From NCBI GenBank assembly GCA_020634215.1, contig JACKCD010000008.1, positions 62,001-126,000 of the forward strand: 64,000 nucleotides of DNA. Reading direction: 5' to 3'. Positions within the stretch are counted from its first letter, which is position 1. Each line of letters starts with the position of its first letter. The stretch comes from Ardenticatenaceae bacterium (lineage in GTDB: Bacteria > Chloroflexota > Anaerolineae > Promineifilales > Promineifilaceae). The notes below the pieces were generated by a model that had not been told where the DNA came from, made no database searches, and saw only the letters and a program-made list of their open reading frames with translations. A program made the position numbers and the translations under genes. Shown here one piece after another: positions 16,488-23,945 of this stretch.

Positions 16488-18278
16488 CTATGGGACTAAC
16501 TTATCAAACCGGTCAATATCTGCCCGCAGCACATCGAGGCTGCCCTCCCAAAAGGCGGTGTCGCGGATGTTGATGCCAAAGCGGGCGGCGAGGTCGGCTG
16601 CTTCGCCCATGCCGGTGGCCGAGAGCAGGTCATCATACCCCTGGCGGAATTCATCGGCGTTTTCCTGATAGCGGGCGTACAGTCCCAGCCCAAAGAGCAG
16701 GCCAAAGGTGTAGGGGAAGTTGTAGTAGCTGCTGCCATAGTAATGTGGCACGTAAACCCAGCGGTAGCGGGTATGGGTTTCGGGGTCAATGGTGTCGCCC
16801 ACGGGAGCCATGCGCGTTTTGAAGGATAAATCGCATAGTTCTTCAACCGACAAATCACGCTGTGCCCGCAGTTTAAAAACTTCGGTCTCAAAATCAAAGT
16901 CGCTGGTGGCTCCCAGCACCACGCGGGCGGCGTATTCGAGCAGGGTGTCGAGGATGATAATTTGGTCGCTTTTAACGGCCGTTTTCAACGCCGCATTTTC
17001 CACCACTTTCTGGCAAAACGTGCTGGCCGTTTCTGCCAGCGTCATCGGCAGCGACCGCTGCAAAATGGTGCGGTCACGCAAATTGAGGTTGTGGTAAGCG
17101 TGGCCCAGTTCATGCGCCAACGTTCCCAGCGAGTTAAAGCTCGGTTCAAAGTTGCTGAGAATGCGTGAGTCGCCATTACGAAGCCACATACAGAATGCCC
17201 CACCCCGCTTGCCATCGCGTGGTTCGGCATCAATCCAGCCGTTGGCAAACGCCCGCTGTGCCAAATCGGCCATGCGTGGCGAATAGGTGCGAAATTGCTC
17301 AATGATGAATTGTTGCACCTCGCCATATGACCACTGCTGGCTGCCTTGCCCCAGTGGCACCAGGCGGTCGTAATGCGCCAAAATGGGCAGCTCTAAGAAG
17401 CGGGCGCGGGCGCGGAGATAGCGCTGGAAGTCGGGGAAGGCGCGGCGGGCGGCATCGTTCATTGCCTCCAGCGTTTCCCGGTCAATGGCGTTGTCAAATA
17501 GCACCATGTCCAGCGGCGACTCCCAGCCGCGCCGCCGTGAAAGAGCCAAGGTTTCGCCCTTGATGGCGTTGAGGGCGGCGGCATTGGGAACGGCCGCTTT
17601 TGCCAACGCCGCCTCAATTTGGTCATTTGCCTGCTTCCGCAGATCCCGGTCGGGGCTAAACATCAAGTTTTGCGCCGCCGTCAGCGGCATTTCCTTGCTT
17701 TCGCCCTCCATTTCCACGGTTACAGTAAGCTGCGAGGTGTAGGTGTTGAACAGCCTGTTCCAGCTTTGGCTGCCAGTCAAGTTTAGCTCGGCGGCAAGGG
17801 CTTCCTCAATTGGCGACATCAGATGCTCGGCTTCCTGCTGGGCGCGGCGCAGCACAAAGGCGTGGTCGGCGGCGATGGTGGAGTCGTTAATCAGTGCCTC
17901 GACATCGAGCGAGCCAAGCCAAGCGGTAAGGCGGGTACCAAGCAGGGAGAGGTGGCTAAACTGCTGCTGGATTTCGCTGAGTTTGGCCTGGGCAGCGGTG
18001 TTGCGGGAGTCGGTGGCGATGAAGCTGAAGATGTAGGTGTAGAGGGTAATGATTTCATCTACGCCGCTGTTGTAGGCGGTAACGATTTGCTCAAGAACGG
18101 CCGTTGCGTCCTCCGGCATTTGCGTTGCATCATCAATCCGGTTAATGTGGTGCTGGTCAAACAATGCTACCAGAGCCTTGATTGTTTGCAGCCCGTTAGC
18201 AAACCCTTCGGCAAATTCGGGCGTGTCCAGCCCAGGGTAAATTTCGCTTAAATCCCAGTGGGGGAGTTTTTCGGTCAT
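16488..18278 (-). CDS. pepF: Oligoendopeptidase F, peptidase family M3
   Basis: A 596-residue cytoplasmic zinc peptidase that cuts short peptides. The zinc site is TLAHELGHAYH (HExxH), with the further Glu expected in LAETASTF downstream. The opening LPHWDLSEIYPGLD and length match the M3B PepF group. It could degrade peptides taken up by the binding protein encoded at 4016-5941. The ATG at 18278 follows a weak purine-rich stretch. Complete at both ends. Confidence 0.93.
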   Translation of the reverse strand: MTEKLPHWDLSEIYPGLDTPEFAEGFANGLQTIKALVALFDQHHINRIDDATQMPEDATAVLEQIVTAYNSGVDEIITLYTYIFSFIATDSRNTAAQAKLSEIQQQFSHLSLLGTRLTAWLGSLDVEALINDSTIAADHAFVLRRAQQEAEHLMSPIEEALAAELNLTGSQSWNRLFNTYTSQLTVTVEMEGESKEMPLTAAQNLMFSPDRDLRKQANDQIEAALAKAAVPNAAALNAIKGETLALSRRRGWESPLDMVLFDNAIDRETLEAMNDAARRAFPDFQRYLRARARFLELPILAHYDRLVPLGQGSQQWSYGEVQQFIIEQFRTYSPRMADLAQRAFANGWIDAEPRDGKRGGAFCMWLRNGDSRILSNFEPSFNSLGTLAHELGHAYHNLNLRDRTILQRSLPMTLAETASTFCQKVVENAALKTAVKSDQIIILDTLLEYAARVVLGATSDFDFETEVFKLRAQRDLSVEELCDLSFKTRMAPVGDTIDPETHTRYRWVYVPHYYGSSYYNFPYTFGLLFGLGLYARYQENADEFRQGYDDLLSATGMGEAADLAARFGINIRDTAFWEGSLDVLRADIDRFDKLVP

Positions 18279-18370
18279 GGTTGTTCCATCCTAAAAATAG
18301 AGATTGAGGGAAGTTTAGCAGTGAAAGAGAGGTACGCCAAACGGGGGTGGAATGGGGTAGACTGGGGGAT

Positions 18371-18946
18371 ATGAGTGGGTTTATGCGTTTAACGGCCGTT
18401 CTTCTCCTCCTCACAATCCTACTGCTGGTGGGGTTTACTGCATCTGGCTGGGGTGACCCACATCCGTTAGGGGAGCTGGTGCAAACGGTGCAGCCGGGGG
18501 TGATGGTGATTCCGGCAACGGGCGAACAACTGACCTGGCTGGAGACGGAGTTGTTGAGGAAGCGGTTTTCGGTGAGATTAACGGCCGTTTACCAATCTGG
18601 CGAACGCGACATCGGCTACGGTTTGCTGCTCGGCGGCCCCCACACCACCACTGCCGTCAAACTTTCCCCTCTCGGCTATCTCACCATCGAACAACTCCCA
18701 CTCCCCACTCCCCACTCCCCACTTCCCACCCTCCCCTGGCAAACCTGGCCCCACGTCCGCCCCGACCAAAACGAAATCTGGCTGGATGTGGACGGCAGCC
18801 AGTGGACGGTGCGGGTAAACCGGGAACTGCTGTGGGTGGGGGAAGTGGCGGGGCGGGTGGAGCGGGTTGGGGTGGTGGGGGAAGGGTTTGGGAAAGAAAC
18901 GGCCGTTGTTGCCTTTCCTACCCTTGAACTGTTTGCAGAAAACTGA
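18371..18946 (+). CDS. Membrane-anchored hypothetical protein
   Basis: About 191 residues with an N-terminal hydrophobic segment (signal anchor) after MSGFMRLTAV. No family is recognised. The C-terminal part (NEIWLDVDGSQWTVRVN followed by a strand-rich stretch) has the look of a laminin-G/concanavalin-like beta sandwich, which is inference from pattern only. Residues about 110-120 (PLPTPHSPLPT) are encoded by CTCCCCA heptamers at 18695-18740, the same word used in intergenic hairpins, so a repeat appears to have entered the gene in frame. Three palindromes lie in it. An in-frame start at 18347 is also possible. Confidence 0.55.
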   Translation: MSGFMRLTAVLLLLTILLLVGFTASGWGDPHPLGELVQTVQPGVMVIPATGEQLTWLETELLRKRFSVRLTAVYQSGERDIGYGLLLGGPHTTTAVKLSPLGYLTIEQLPLPTPHSPLPTLPWQTWPHVRPDQNEIWLDVDGSQWTVRVNRELLWVGEVAGRVERVGVVGEGFGKETAVVAFPTLELFAEN

Positions 18947-19267
18947 GGGCTTTATAGACGAGTGGGTCAACAACAACTGCCCTGCAACGCAAAACGCAAT
19001 GGGTTCTACGTTGCAGGGCAGTTGTCTGACTGGATATTTTCTCCCCAAACAATGAAAACTAGCTATCATGAGGATACAACACGCGGGGTTAGCAGGGAAT
19101 AGACATTTGTACTGAGATAAACGGCCGTTAATCCCTAGCTGACAAAACACAGGCTAATCTGCTATACTGAACGCGACTATAAATTGACGCCCTGCGAATC
19201 TCTAAGAAAATGTCAGTTTAGGTACTGAAAAAGTATACAATCGTGAAGAGGGAGGTTAACTTGTAAA
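18947..19267. other. Intergenic region before the LuxR-type regulator
   Basis: 321 bp without a gene. It holds the hairpin at 18973-19025, one intergenic AACGGCCGTT at 19119, a possible promoter CTGACA-18 bp-TATACT (19139-19168) and GGAGG at 19251-19255, 12 bp before the regulator start. No other coding signal is seen. Confidence 0.6.
18973..19025. terminator. Hairpin after the membrane-anchored protein gene
   Basis: ACAACTGCCCTGCAACG (18973-18989) and its perfect inverse (19009-19025) form a 17-bp stem with a 19-bp loop, shortly after the stop at 18946. There is no T-run. It may be a terminator or another dispersed hairpin. Confidence 0.6.
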
Positions 19268-19978
19268 ATGGAAAGAACAATCCGCGTGGCTATTTTGGAA
19301 GACCATCAAGGAGTTATTGATGGTTATCGCTACCGTTTGTTGCAAGATCAAGGGTTTGCAATTGTTGCCGTGGCAACCTATGGCAACCAGCTCATTCCCA
19401 TGCTACAGCAGCACCCGGCCGATGTCTTATTGTTGGATATAGGTGTACCCATTTCCGAAGATAACATCACCCCTTTTCCCGCCCTGAGCCTAATCGTCGA
19501 ACTTCGTGAACGATACCCCGGCCTCAAAATTATTGTCATTTCCATGTATGATGAACGAACATTAATCGAGTCAACCTTGAAGGCGGGTGTAAGTGGCTAT
19601 ATTCTCAAAGGAGACCATGCCGCTATCCGGGATTTGGGCAAGACCATACGCTCCATCATGAGCGGTGGGCGCTACCTGAGCGGGCAGGCAGCGGATAAAC
19701 TTTTGCGTAAAACAGAGCCTTCCGTCTCTCTTTCGCCGCGCCAACTGCAAATCTTGTCCCTGTGTGCTGCCGATCCTAACCTGACGAAGGCTGAAATTGC
19801 CAACCGCTTGCATATAGCTGACTCAACCGTGCGAAACTTGTTGACCAGTGCCTACCAACGTTTGGGTGTCCGTAACCTAACGGCTGCCATTGCTGCCGCC
19901 CGTTCCCAAGGTATTCTTACGCCACAGTTTCCGCCATCACCGCTTCCTGTTGAGTTTGATTTGGCAGATTCGCTTTAA
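19268..19978 (+). CDS. NarL/LuxR-family response regulator (ComA-like)
   Basis: A 236-residue regulator. The receiver has acidic E11/D12, phospho-acceptor Asp57 (LLLDIGVP) and the switch Lys in GYILKG. The C-terminal LuxR-type helix-turn-helix is LSPRQLQILSLC through AEIANRLHIADSTVRN to RLGVRNLTAAI. Its likely kinase is the HisKA_3 protein at 21310-23814, because NarL-type regulators pair with that kinase class and no other orphan of the class is near. Its last 62 bp overlap the convergent isoprenyl synthase gene, an arrangement in which each transcript is antisense to the other's end. Together with the synthase and the small peptide this mimics Bacillus ComQXPA. Confidence 0.9.
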   Translation: MERTIRVAILEDHQGVIDGYRYRLLQDQGFAIVAVATYGNQLIPMLQQHPADVLLLDIGVPISEDNITPFPALSLIVELRERYPGLKIIVISMYDERTLIESTLKAGVSGYILKGDHAAIRDLGKTIRSIMSGGRYLSGQAADKLLRKTEPSVSLSPRQLQILSLCAADPNLTKAEIANRLHIADSTVRNLLTSAYQRLGVRNLTAAIAAARSQGILTPQFPPSPLPVEFDLADSL

Positions 19979-20915
19979 TGATCAGCGGTGTGCCGCCGGC
20001 CGCTTGCAGCAACTTTTGAACCGGTTCCATTAGTCGAAGCAACAACTCCCCCAACTTTTCCGGGCCTGGTGCAGGTAGTGTTACAACCAGACGCTGCGCT
20101 TTCCGATAACGCCGCCAAATTTGGTCAACCGCATAGCTAACCGCACCGCAGCGCAGCAGGATTTCTTGTGCCGCTTGTAGGGCTTCTGGGTTCGCAGCCT
20201 GTCGGCGCAACATCATAAAGGCTTCTCGCGCAGGATGGGGCACCGTTTGGGCGAATAAAATGGGCAGCGGTGAACGATCTTGCAGCCAATCGGGGCCGGC
20301 CGGAACTGCCATTGTATCGTGCAAATCATCATGTATCTGGATCATCGCCCCATATAAACGCCCCACCTCGGCAATAGCCGCCGCTTTGTTTGGTTCGGCG
20401 CCGCCGCACAATGCGCCAATATAGAGGGCTGTACTAAAAAAGGGCGTGCTTTTGGTGGCAACCACCCGCCAATAGCCCGCTTCGTCCTGCGGATTTTGCA
20501 CATCAAGCTGCTGGCCCTGCGCCGTTTGGCACATCATTTGCCCCAGGTTGTGCATAATAGTGGCCTGCGTGGGAGCAGGTAGCGGGGCATGGGCAATGGC
20601 TTGCAGGCTTAGGGCCTGGAGAGCAGAGGCCAAATTAGCGGTAGCGGGCTGCCCAATTTGGTGGTGATAGCCACGCGGGTCGGCATCGAGCATGTCGTCA
20701 ATGAGAATGATGCTGGCTTGCAGGGCAGCGATGCTGGCAACGGCCGGCAGCGCCACTTCCTGCGTGCCGCCCACGGCTTCGCTGCCAATCACGGGCAGCC
20801 ACCAATCGTGTGGTTTTTTGCTGGCGGCACCTAGTAAAAAGCTGCTCATTTCCGGCCAAGCTTGTAATAATGGTAGCTGTGAAAGATATTGGTTTGTTTG
20901 TTCATAAAGGTTCAT
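19917..20915 (-). CDS. Polyprenyl synthetase-family protein (ComQ-like isoprenyltransferase candidate)
   Basis: A 332-residue all-helical isoprenyl synthase. The first Asp-rich motif is DDMLD at 73-77 (LIDDMLDADPRG) and the second is QIHDDLHDT. Both keep the Mg-binding aspartates, so it should be active. Housekeeping synthases make geranyl or farnesyl diphosphate chains. ComQ of Bacillus belongs to the same fold but attaches an isoprenyl group to a Trp of the ComX peptide. The small Trp-tailed peptide gene lies directly upstream on the same strand and a ComP-like kinase is divergent, so a ComQ-like role is proposed. An ordinary isoprenoid synthase is the alternative. Confidence 0.85.
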   Translation of the reverse strand: MNLYEQTNQYLSQLPLLQAWPEMSSFLLGAASKKPHDWWLPVIGSEAVGGTQEVALPAVASIAALQASIILIDDMLDADPRGYHHQIGQPATANLASALQALSLQAIAHAPLPAPTQATIMHNLGQMMCQTAQGQQLDVQNPQDEAGYWRVVATKSTPFFSTALYIGALCGGAEPNKAAAIAEVGRLYGAMIQIHDDLHDTMAVPAGPDWLQDRSPLPILFAQTVPHPAREAFMMLRRQAANPEALQAAQEILLRCGAVSYAVDQIWRRYRKAQRLVVTLPAPGPEKLGELLLRLMEPVQKLLQAAGGTPLIIKANLPNQTQQEAVMAETVA

Positions 20916-20955
20916 GTGTTATTCCCTCATGCGGATAAATCGCAAGTGGTTGATA

Positions 20956-21012
20956 GCTGGTGGCTAGTGGCTGGTAAGAAGAGACATTATGTAACAGCCA
21001 CTAACCACCAGC
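20956..21012. repeat. Heptamer snapback hairpin between peptide and synthase genes
   Basis: GCTGGTGGCTAGTGGCTG (20956-20973) pairs with 20995-21012 with one mismatch. Made of TGGCTAG/TGGCTGG units. Lies in the transcript between the peptide gene and the isoprenyl synthase gene. Confidence 0.88.
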
Positions 21013-21024
21013 AAACTTATAAAT

Positions 21025-21056
21025 GGTCATCAGTAGCCAATTGACGACTGATGACC
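21025..21056. repeat. Second hairpin between peptide and synthase genes
   Basis: GGTCATCAGT (21025-21034) and ACTGATGACC (21047-21056) form a perfect 10-bp stem with a 12-bp loop, 16 bp beyond the peptide stop. It could lower read-through from the peptide gene into the synthase gene. Confidence 0.75.
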
Positions 21057-21072
21057 GATAACCAATTACCGA

Positions 21073-21222
21073 CTATTCAGCCAGCCACCAATCGTTCCAG
21101 GACATGGTGTTGTCCAACAGGACGACGTTGTTTAGCTCCATTTGGGAGAGCTGGAGCATGTTGTGCCAATACGCATCATCTGTGTGGGAATGAGTTGTTA
21201 ACTGTTGATAAAACTGTGTCAT
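21073..21222 (-). CDS. 49-residue peptide with Trp-rich C-terminus, candidate ComX-like pheromone precursor
   Basis: A small gene read on the minus strand: ATG at 21222, TAG at 21073. GGAGG (21229-21233) lies 6 bp upstream of the ATG, an ideal ribosome site. The product begins MTQFYQQL, has no signal peptide or membrane helix, and ends NTMSWNDWWLAE with tryptophans at 42, 45 and 46. Bacillus ComX precursors are about 50-75 residues, lack a signal peptide and carry a modified Trp three or four residues from the C-terminus; Trp46 here is fourth from the end. The gene sits directly upstream of the isoprenyl synthase and divergent from a ComP-like kinase. Function is inferred from size, tail and context, not from sequence identity. 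Confidence 0.75.
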   Translation of the reverse strand: MTQFYQQLTTHSHTDDAYWHNMLQLSQMELNNVVLLDNTMSWNDWWLAE

Positions 21223-21309
21223 GAGAAACCTCCATTTTTTTGTTACAAACAATAAAATTAAGAAACGGGTATCATTGGGTTTTTCGTAATCTAGGCATCA
21301 CCTCCTTAG

Positions 21310-23814
21310 TTGGATTGGATGGATAGCGCCATGAAGCTGGAACGTTCGTTTTGGGAAAAAAATATATCTTGGGCAGTGTTGTTGCTGCTGATTGTGTACA
21401 CGCTGGGCTTTGTTGTAGAGAAGCCGTATGCGGGCTTTGGCTACAACCAAATGGGGATTGTGACGGAAGTGTTTGAGCCGGGCGTGTACGGTGATTTGCG
21501 TAAGGGGGATCGGCTGCAGCAGGTGGGTGATGTAGTGTGGGAAGAGTTTCGCCACAGCCAGACCCAGCTTTTGTTTGCCGGGGTGGCGGAAAATGAGGAG
21601 ATACAACTGCATGTTTGGCGGGATGAGAGGCCATTGGTGGTTGCATGGCGGTTTCCGGGTCGTAATTGGGCGGAGCGGCGGCAGCGGCTGAATAGTGAGT
21701 GGTGGTTGCCGTATATTTTTTGGCTGGCCGGGGTTGCAACGATTTGGCTGATTCGTCCAAAGGGGCGTTTGTGGCGGTTGTTGACGGGGTTTCATTTTTT
21801 AACGGCCGTTTGGCTCGTCACCGGCACACTTTCATCCTCTCACCTGTGGTACAGCATTTTTATCTCCCATGCTGCCCTATGGTTGTGCTTACCCCTTTAC
21901 TGGCAGTTGCATTTGCAATACCCTCAACCCCTCTTTTCGCTTCCCAAATGGGCCATCCCCACACTGTATGGCGCAGCCGGTGTTGGGATTCTTCTGGATT
22001 GGCTCATGTTATTACCCGCTGGGGTTTCTTCTATCGTTGCATTCCTGGCTTTTGGCGGAAGCATTGTCTTACTGCTGGCGCAAGCCTGGCGGTCAGAAAA
22101 GCAATCGGAAGCGCGTCGGCTGCTGTTGTTGTTGAGCGTGGGCTTTGTGCCAGCCGTGATAGTGATGATTGCGACCTGGTTTGGCGTGCAGCCGTTTTTT
22201 CAGGGGGGGGCGTTGTTGGGTGTGGTGACGATTCCAGGCATTTATTTTGTGGCTGCTTACCGCCCTCAACTGCCTGCATTGCGTAAGCGGGTGCGGCGGT
22301 TGGTGAAGTTTTATATGGTGCTGGTGGGGGGGCTAACTGTTGTGGTGTTGCTGTTGGCGTTTTGGGTCAATTGGCTGGACTCTGACACTTCGACGCTGTG
22401 GTGGGGGAATGTGACGCTGGTGCTGTCGCTTTTGCCGGCCGTACTCGGTTTTCTGCCGGCGATGTCTCTGGCGGCCTTGGCGGGGGCGTATTATCGAACG
22501 GCCGTTGATCCTTCGGCACGGCAGTTGGAACTGGTAGCCAATCGTGTCTTCACCCCCTACCTGTTTGTCGTCTTGGTGGTGCCAGCGATGATCTTGCTGG
22601 CGTTGGGGCTACAGTTTATGGAACTGTTTACTCAGGAAGCAGTGCTGGCGAGTTTGGTTAGCTCCATAACGGCCGTTTTATTTACCCTCCTGACCTACAA
22701 ACGCTTTGAACAATGGGTTGAACAGTTCCTCTTTGGCTTGCCCCCGCTTCCTTTAGCTGTTGTCGAAACATATATGAACCGCTTGGTGACGGTGCCAAGT
22801 CGGTCTGCTCTGGTACAACTGCTGCGTGATGAGGTGCTGCAGACTTTGCAAGTACGCGAGTCGGCACTTTTTCTGGTAGATGAGGCGCAGCAGGTTGAAT
22901 TACTATATGAGCAAGGGCTTGATTCGGCTCTCTTGCCGTCACCTACGGTAGTTCTAGCTCTGATGCAGCGGCTGCAGCAGCAGCCTACCGAGTGGATGCC
23001 GTCACAGGGTTGGGCACAGCTCTTGCTGCCGCTGCGGGTGCAGGGGCGTTGGCTGGGGGTGTGGCTGCTGGGGCGGCGTGACCCCGATGGGCTGTATGGG
23101 CAGCGTGATTTGCCCTTGTATGAGACGTTAGCGGCACAAACGGCCGTTGCCCTCATCAACTTCACCCAGTCCGAAACGCTTCAGATGTTGTACAAAATGA
23201 ACATTGAACGGCACGAGCAAGAGCGTCTGGCATTGGCACATGATTTGCATGATGTGACCTTGAGCGAGCTTGCCGTGATGGCGATGTATGTGAATGATGG
23301 CGTTTCGCCCAAGTTTCATGATCTTTACCGGGGAATTACACACCATTTGCGCCAGATTATTACCGGGCTGCGGCCCAAAATGCTGGATTTTGGGCTGTGG
23401 GCGGGGTTGAACCAGCTTGTGGATGTTCAGATGGAGCGGTTGTCGCCGGAGTGTGAACTGTTGTTTGATTTGCGCCAAACGGCCGTTCGTTACCCACCCC
23501 ACATCGAGCAAGAAATCTACCGCATTGTGCAGCAAGCCCTAGAAAATGCCATTGCTCATGCCCATGCAGAACTCATCCGCATTCACGGTCATCTATTGGC
23601 CGATAACCTCACCATTGTGGTAGAGGACAACGGCGTTGGCTTGCCCTACAAAGGTCAGTTGCCAATTACCAGGCTGCTGACCGAGGGTCATTTTGGGCTG
23701 GTGGGAATGCAGGAACGTGCCGCTTTTATTGGTGCCCACATACAATTAAGCTCCCCTCCTGAGGAGGGAACGGTTATTAGCATCGTGTGGCAGCGGTCGC
23801 CGGTTGGATCGTAG
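21310..23814 (+). CDS. Polytopic sensor histidine kinase, PDZ-like/GAF/HisKA_3 (ComP-like)
   Basis: An 834-residue kinase. Order: one helix (about 20-36), an extracytoplasmic PDZ-like segment (about 45-115), about eight to ten further helices (about 130-460), a cytoplasmic GAF domain (about 490-620), then HisKA_3 with phospho-acceptor His647 (LAHDLHDVTLSEL), an ALENAIAHA N-box and HATPase boxes EDNGVGLP and HFGLVGMQER. A PDZ-like loop after the first helix followed by many helices is also how Bacillus ComP is built. The proposed partner is the regulator at 19268. The open frame begins with TTG at 21310; ATG codons at 21319 and 21331 are alternative starts. Five palindromes lie in it. Confidence 0.88.
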   Translation: MDWMDSAMKLERSFWEKNISWAVLLLLIVYTLGFVVEKPYAGFGYNQMGIVTEVFEPGVYGDLRKGDRLQQVGDVVWEEFRHSQTQLLFAGVAENEEIQLHVWRDERPLVVAWRFPGRNWAERRQRLNSEWWLPYIFWLAGVATIWLIRPKGRLWRLLTGFHFLTAVWLVTGTLSSSHLWYSIFISHAALWLCLPLYWQLHLQYPQPLFSLPKWAIPTLYGAAGVGILLDWLMLLPAGVSSIVAFLAFGGSIVLLLAQAWRSEKQSEARRLLLLLSVGFVPAVIVMIATWFGVQPFFQGGALLGVVTIPGIYFVAAYRPQLPALRKRVRRLVKFYMVLVGGLTVVVLLLAFWVNWLDSDTSTLWWGNVTLVLSLLPAVLGFLPAMSLAALAGAYYRTAVDPSARQLELVANRVFTPYLFVVLVVPAMILLALGLQFMELFTQEAVLASLVSSITAVLFTLLTYKRFEQWVEQFLFGLPPLPLAVVETYMNRLVTVPSRSALVQLLRDEVLQTLQVRESALFLVDEAQQVELLYEQGLDSALLPSPTVVLALMQRLQQQPTEWMPSQGWAQLLLPLRVQGRWLGVWLLGRRDPDGLYGQRDLPLYETLAAQTAVALINFTQSETLQMLYKMNIERHEQERLALAHDLHDVTLSELAVMAMYVNDGVSPKFHDLYRGITHHLRQIITGLRPKMLDFGLWAGLNQLVDVQMERLSPECELLFDLRQTAVRYPPHIEQEIYRIVQQALENAIAHAHAELIRIHGHLLADNLTIVVEDNGVGLPYKGQLPITRLLTEGHFGLVGMQERAAFIGAHIQLSSPPEEGTVISIVWQRSPVGS

Positions 23815-23945
23815 CATTGGGTGGCCTTTATATCGTTTTTAAGGTGCGAAGCTGGCGACAGAATACGCCGGGAAGGCGAAAGAGTGAACTACACATTTGG
23901 TAGAAAAGTGTAGAATTGGCCTGTTTTGATGAAAAAGAGGGCAGA

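Noticed and set aside
21272..21298. Possible 8-residue leader ORF on the minus strand preceded by TAAGGAGGTG
   Set aside because: The Shine-Dalgarno-like string is only about 3 bp from the ATG, and the product (MPRLRKTQ) has no feature suggesting function; likely chance.
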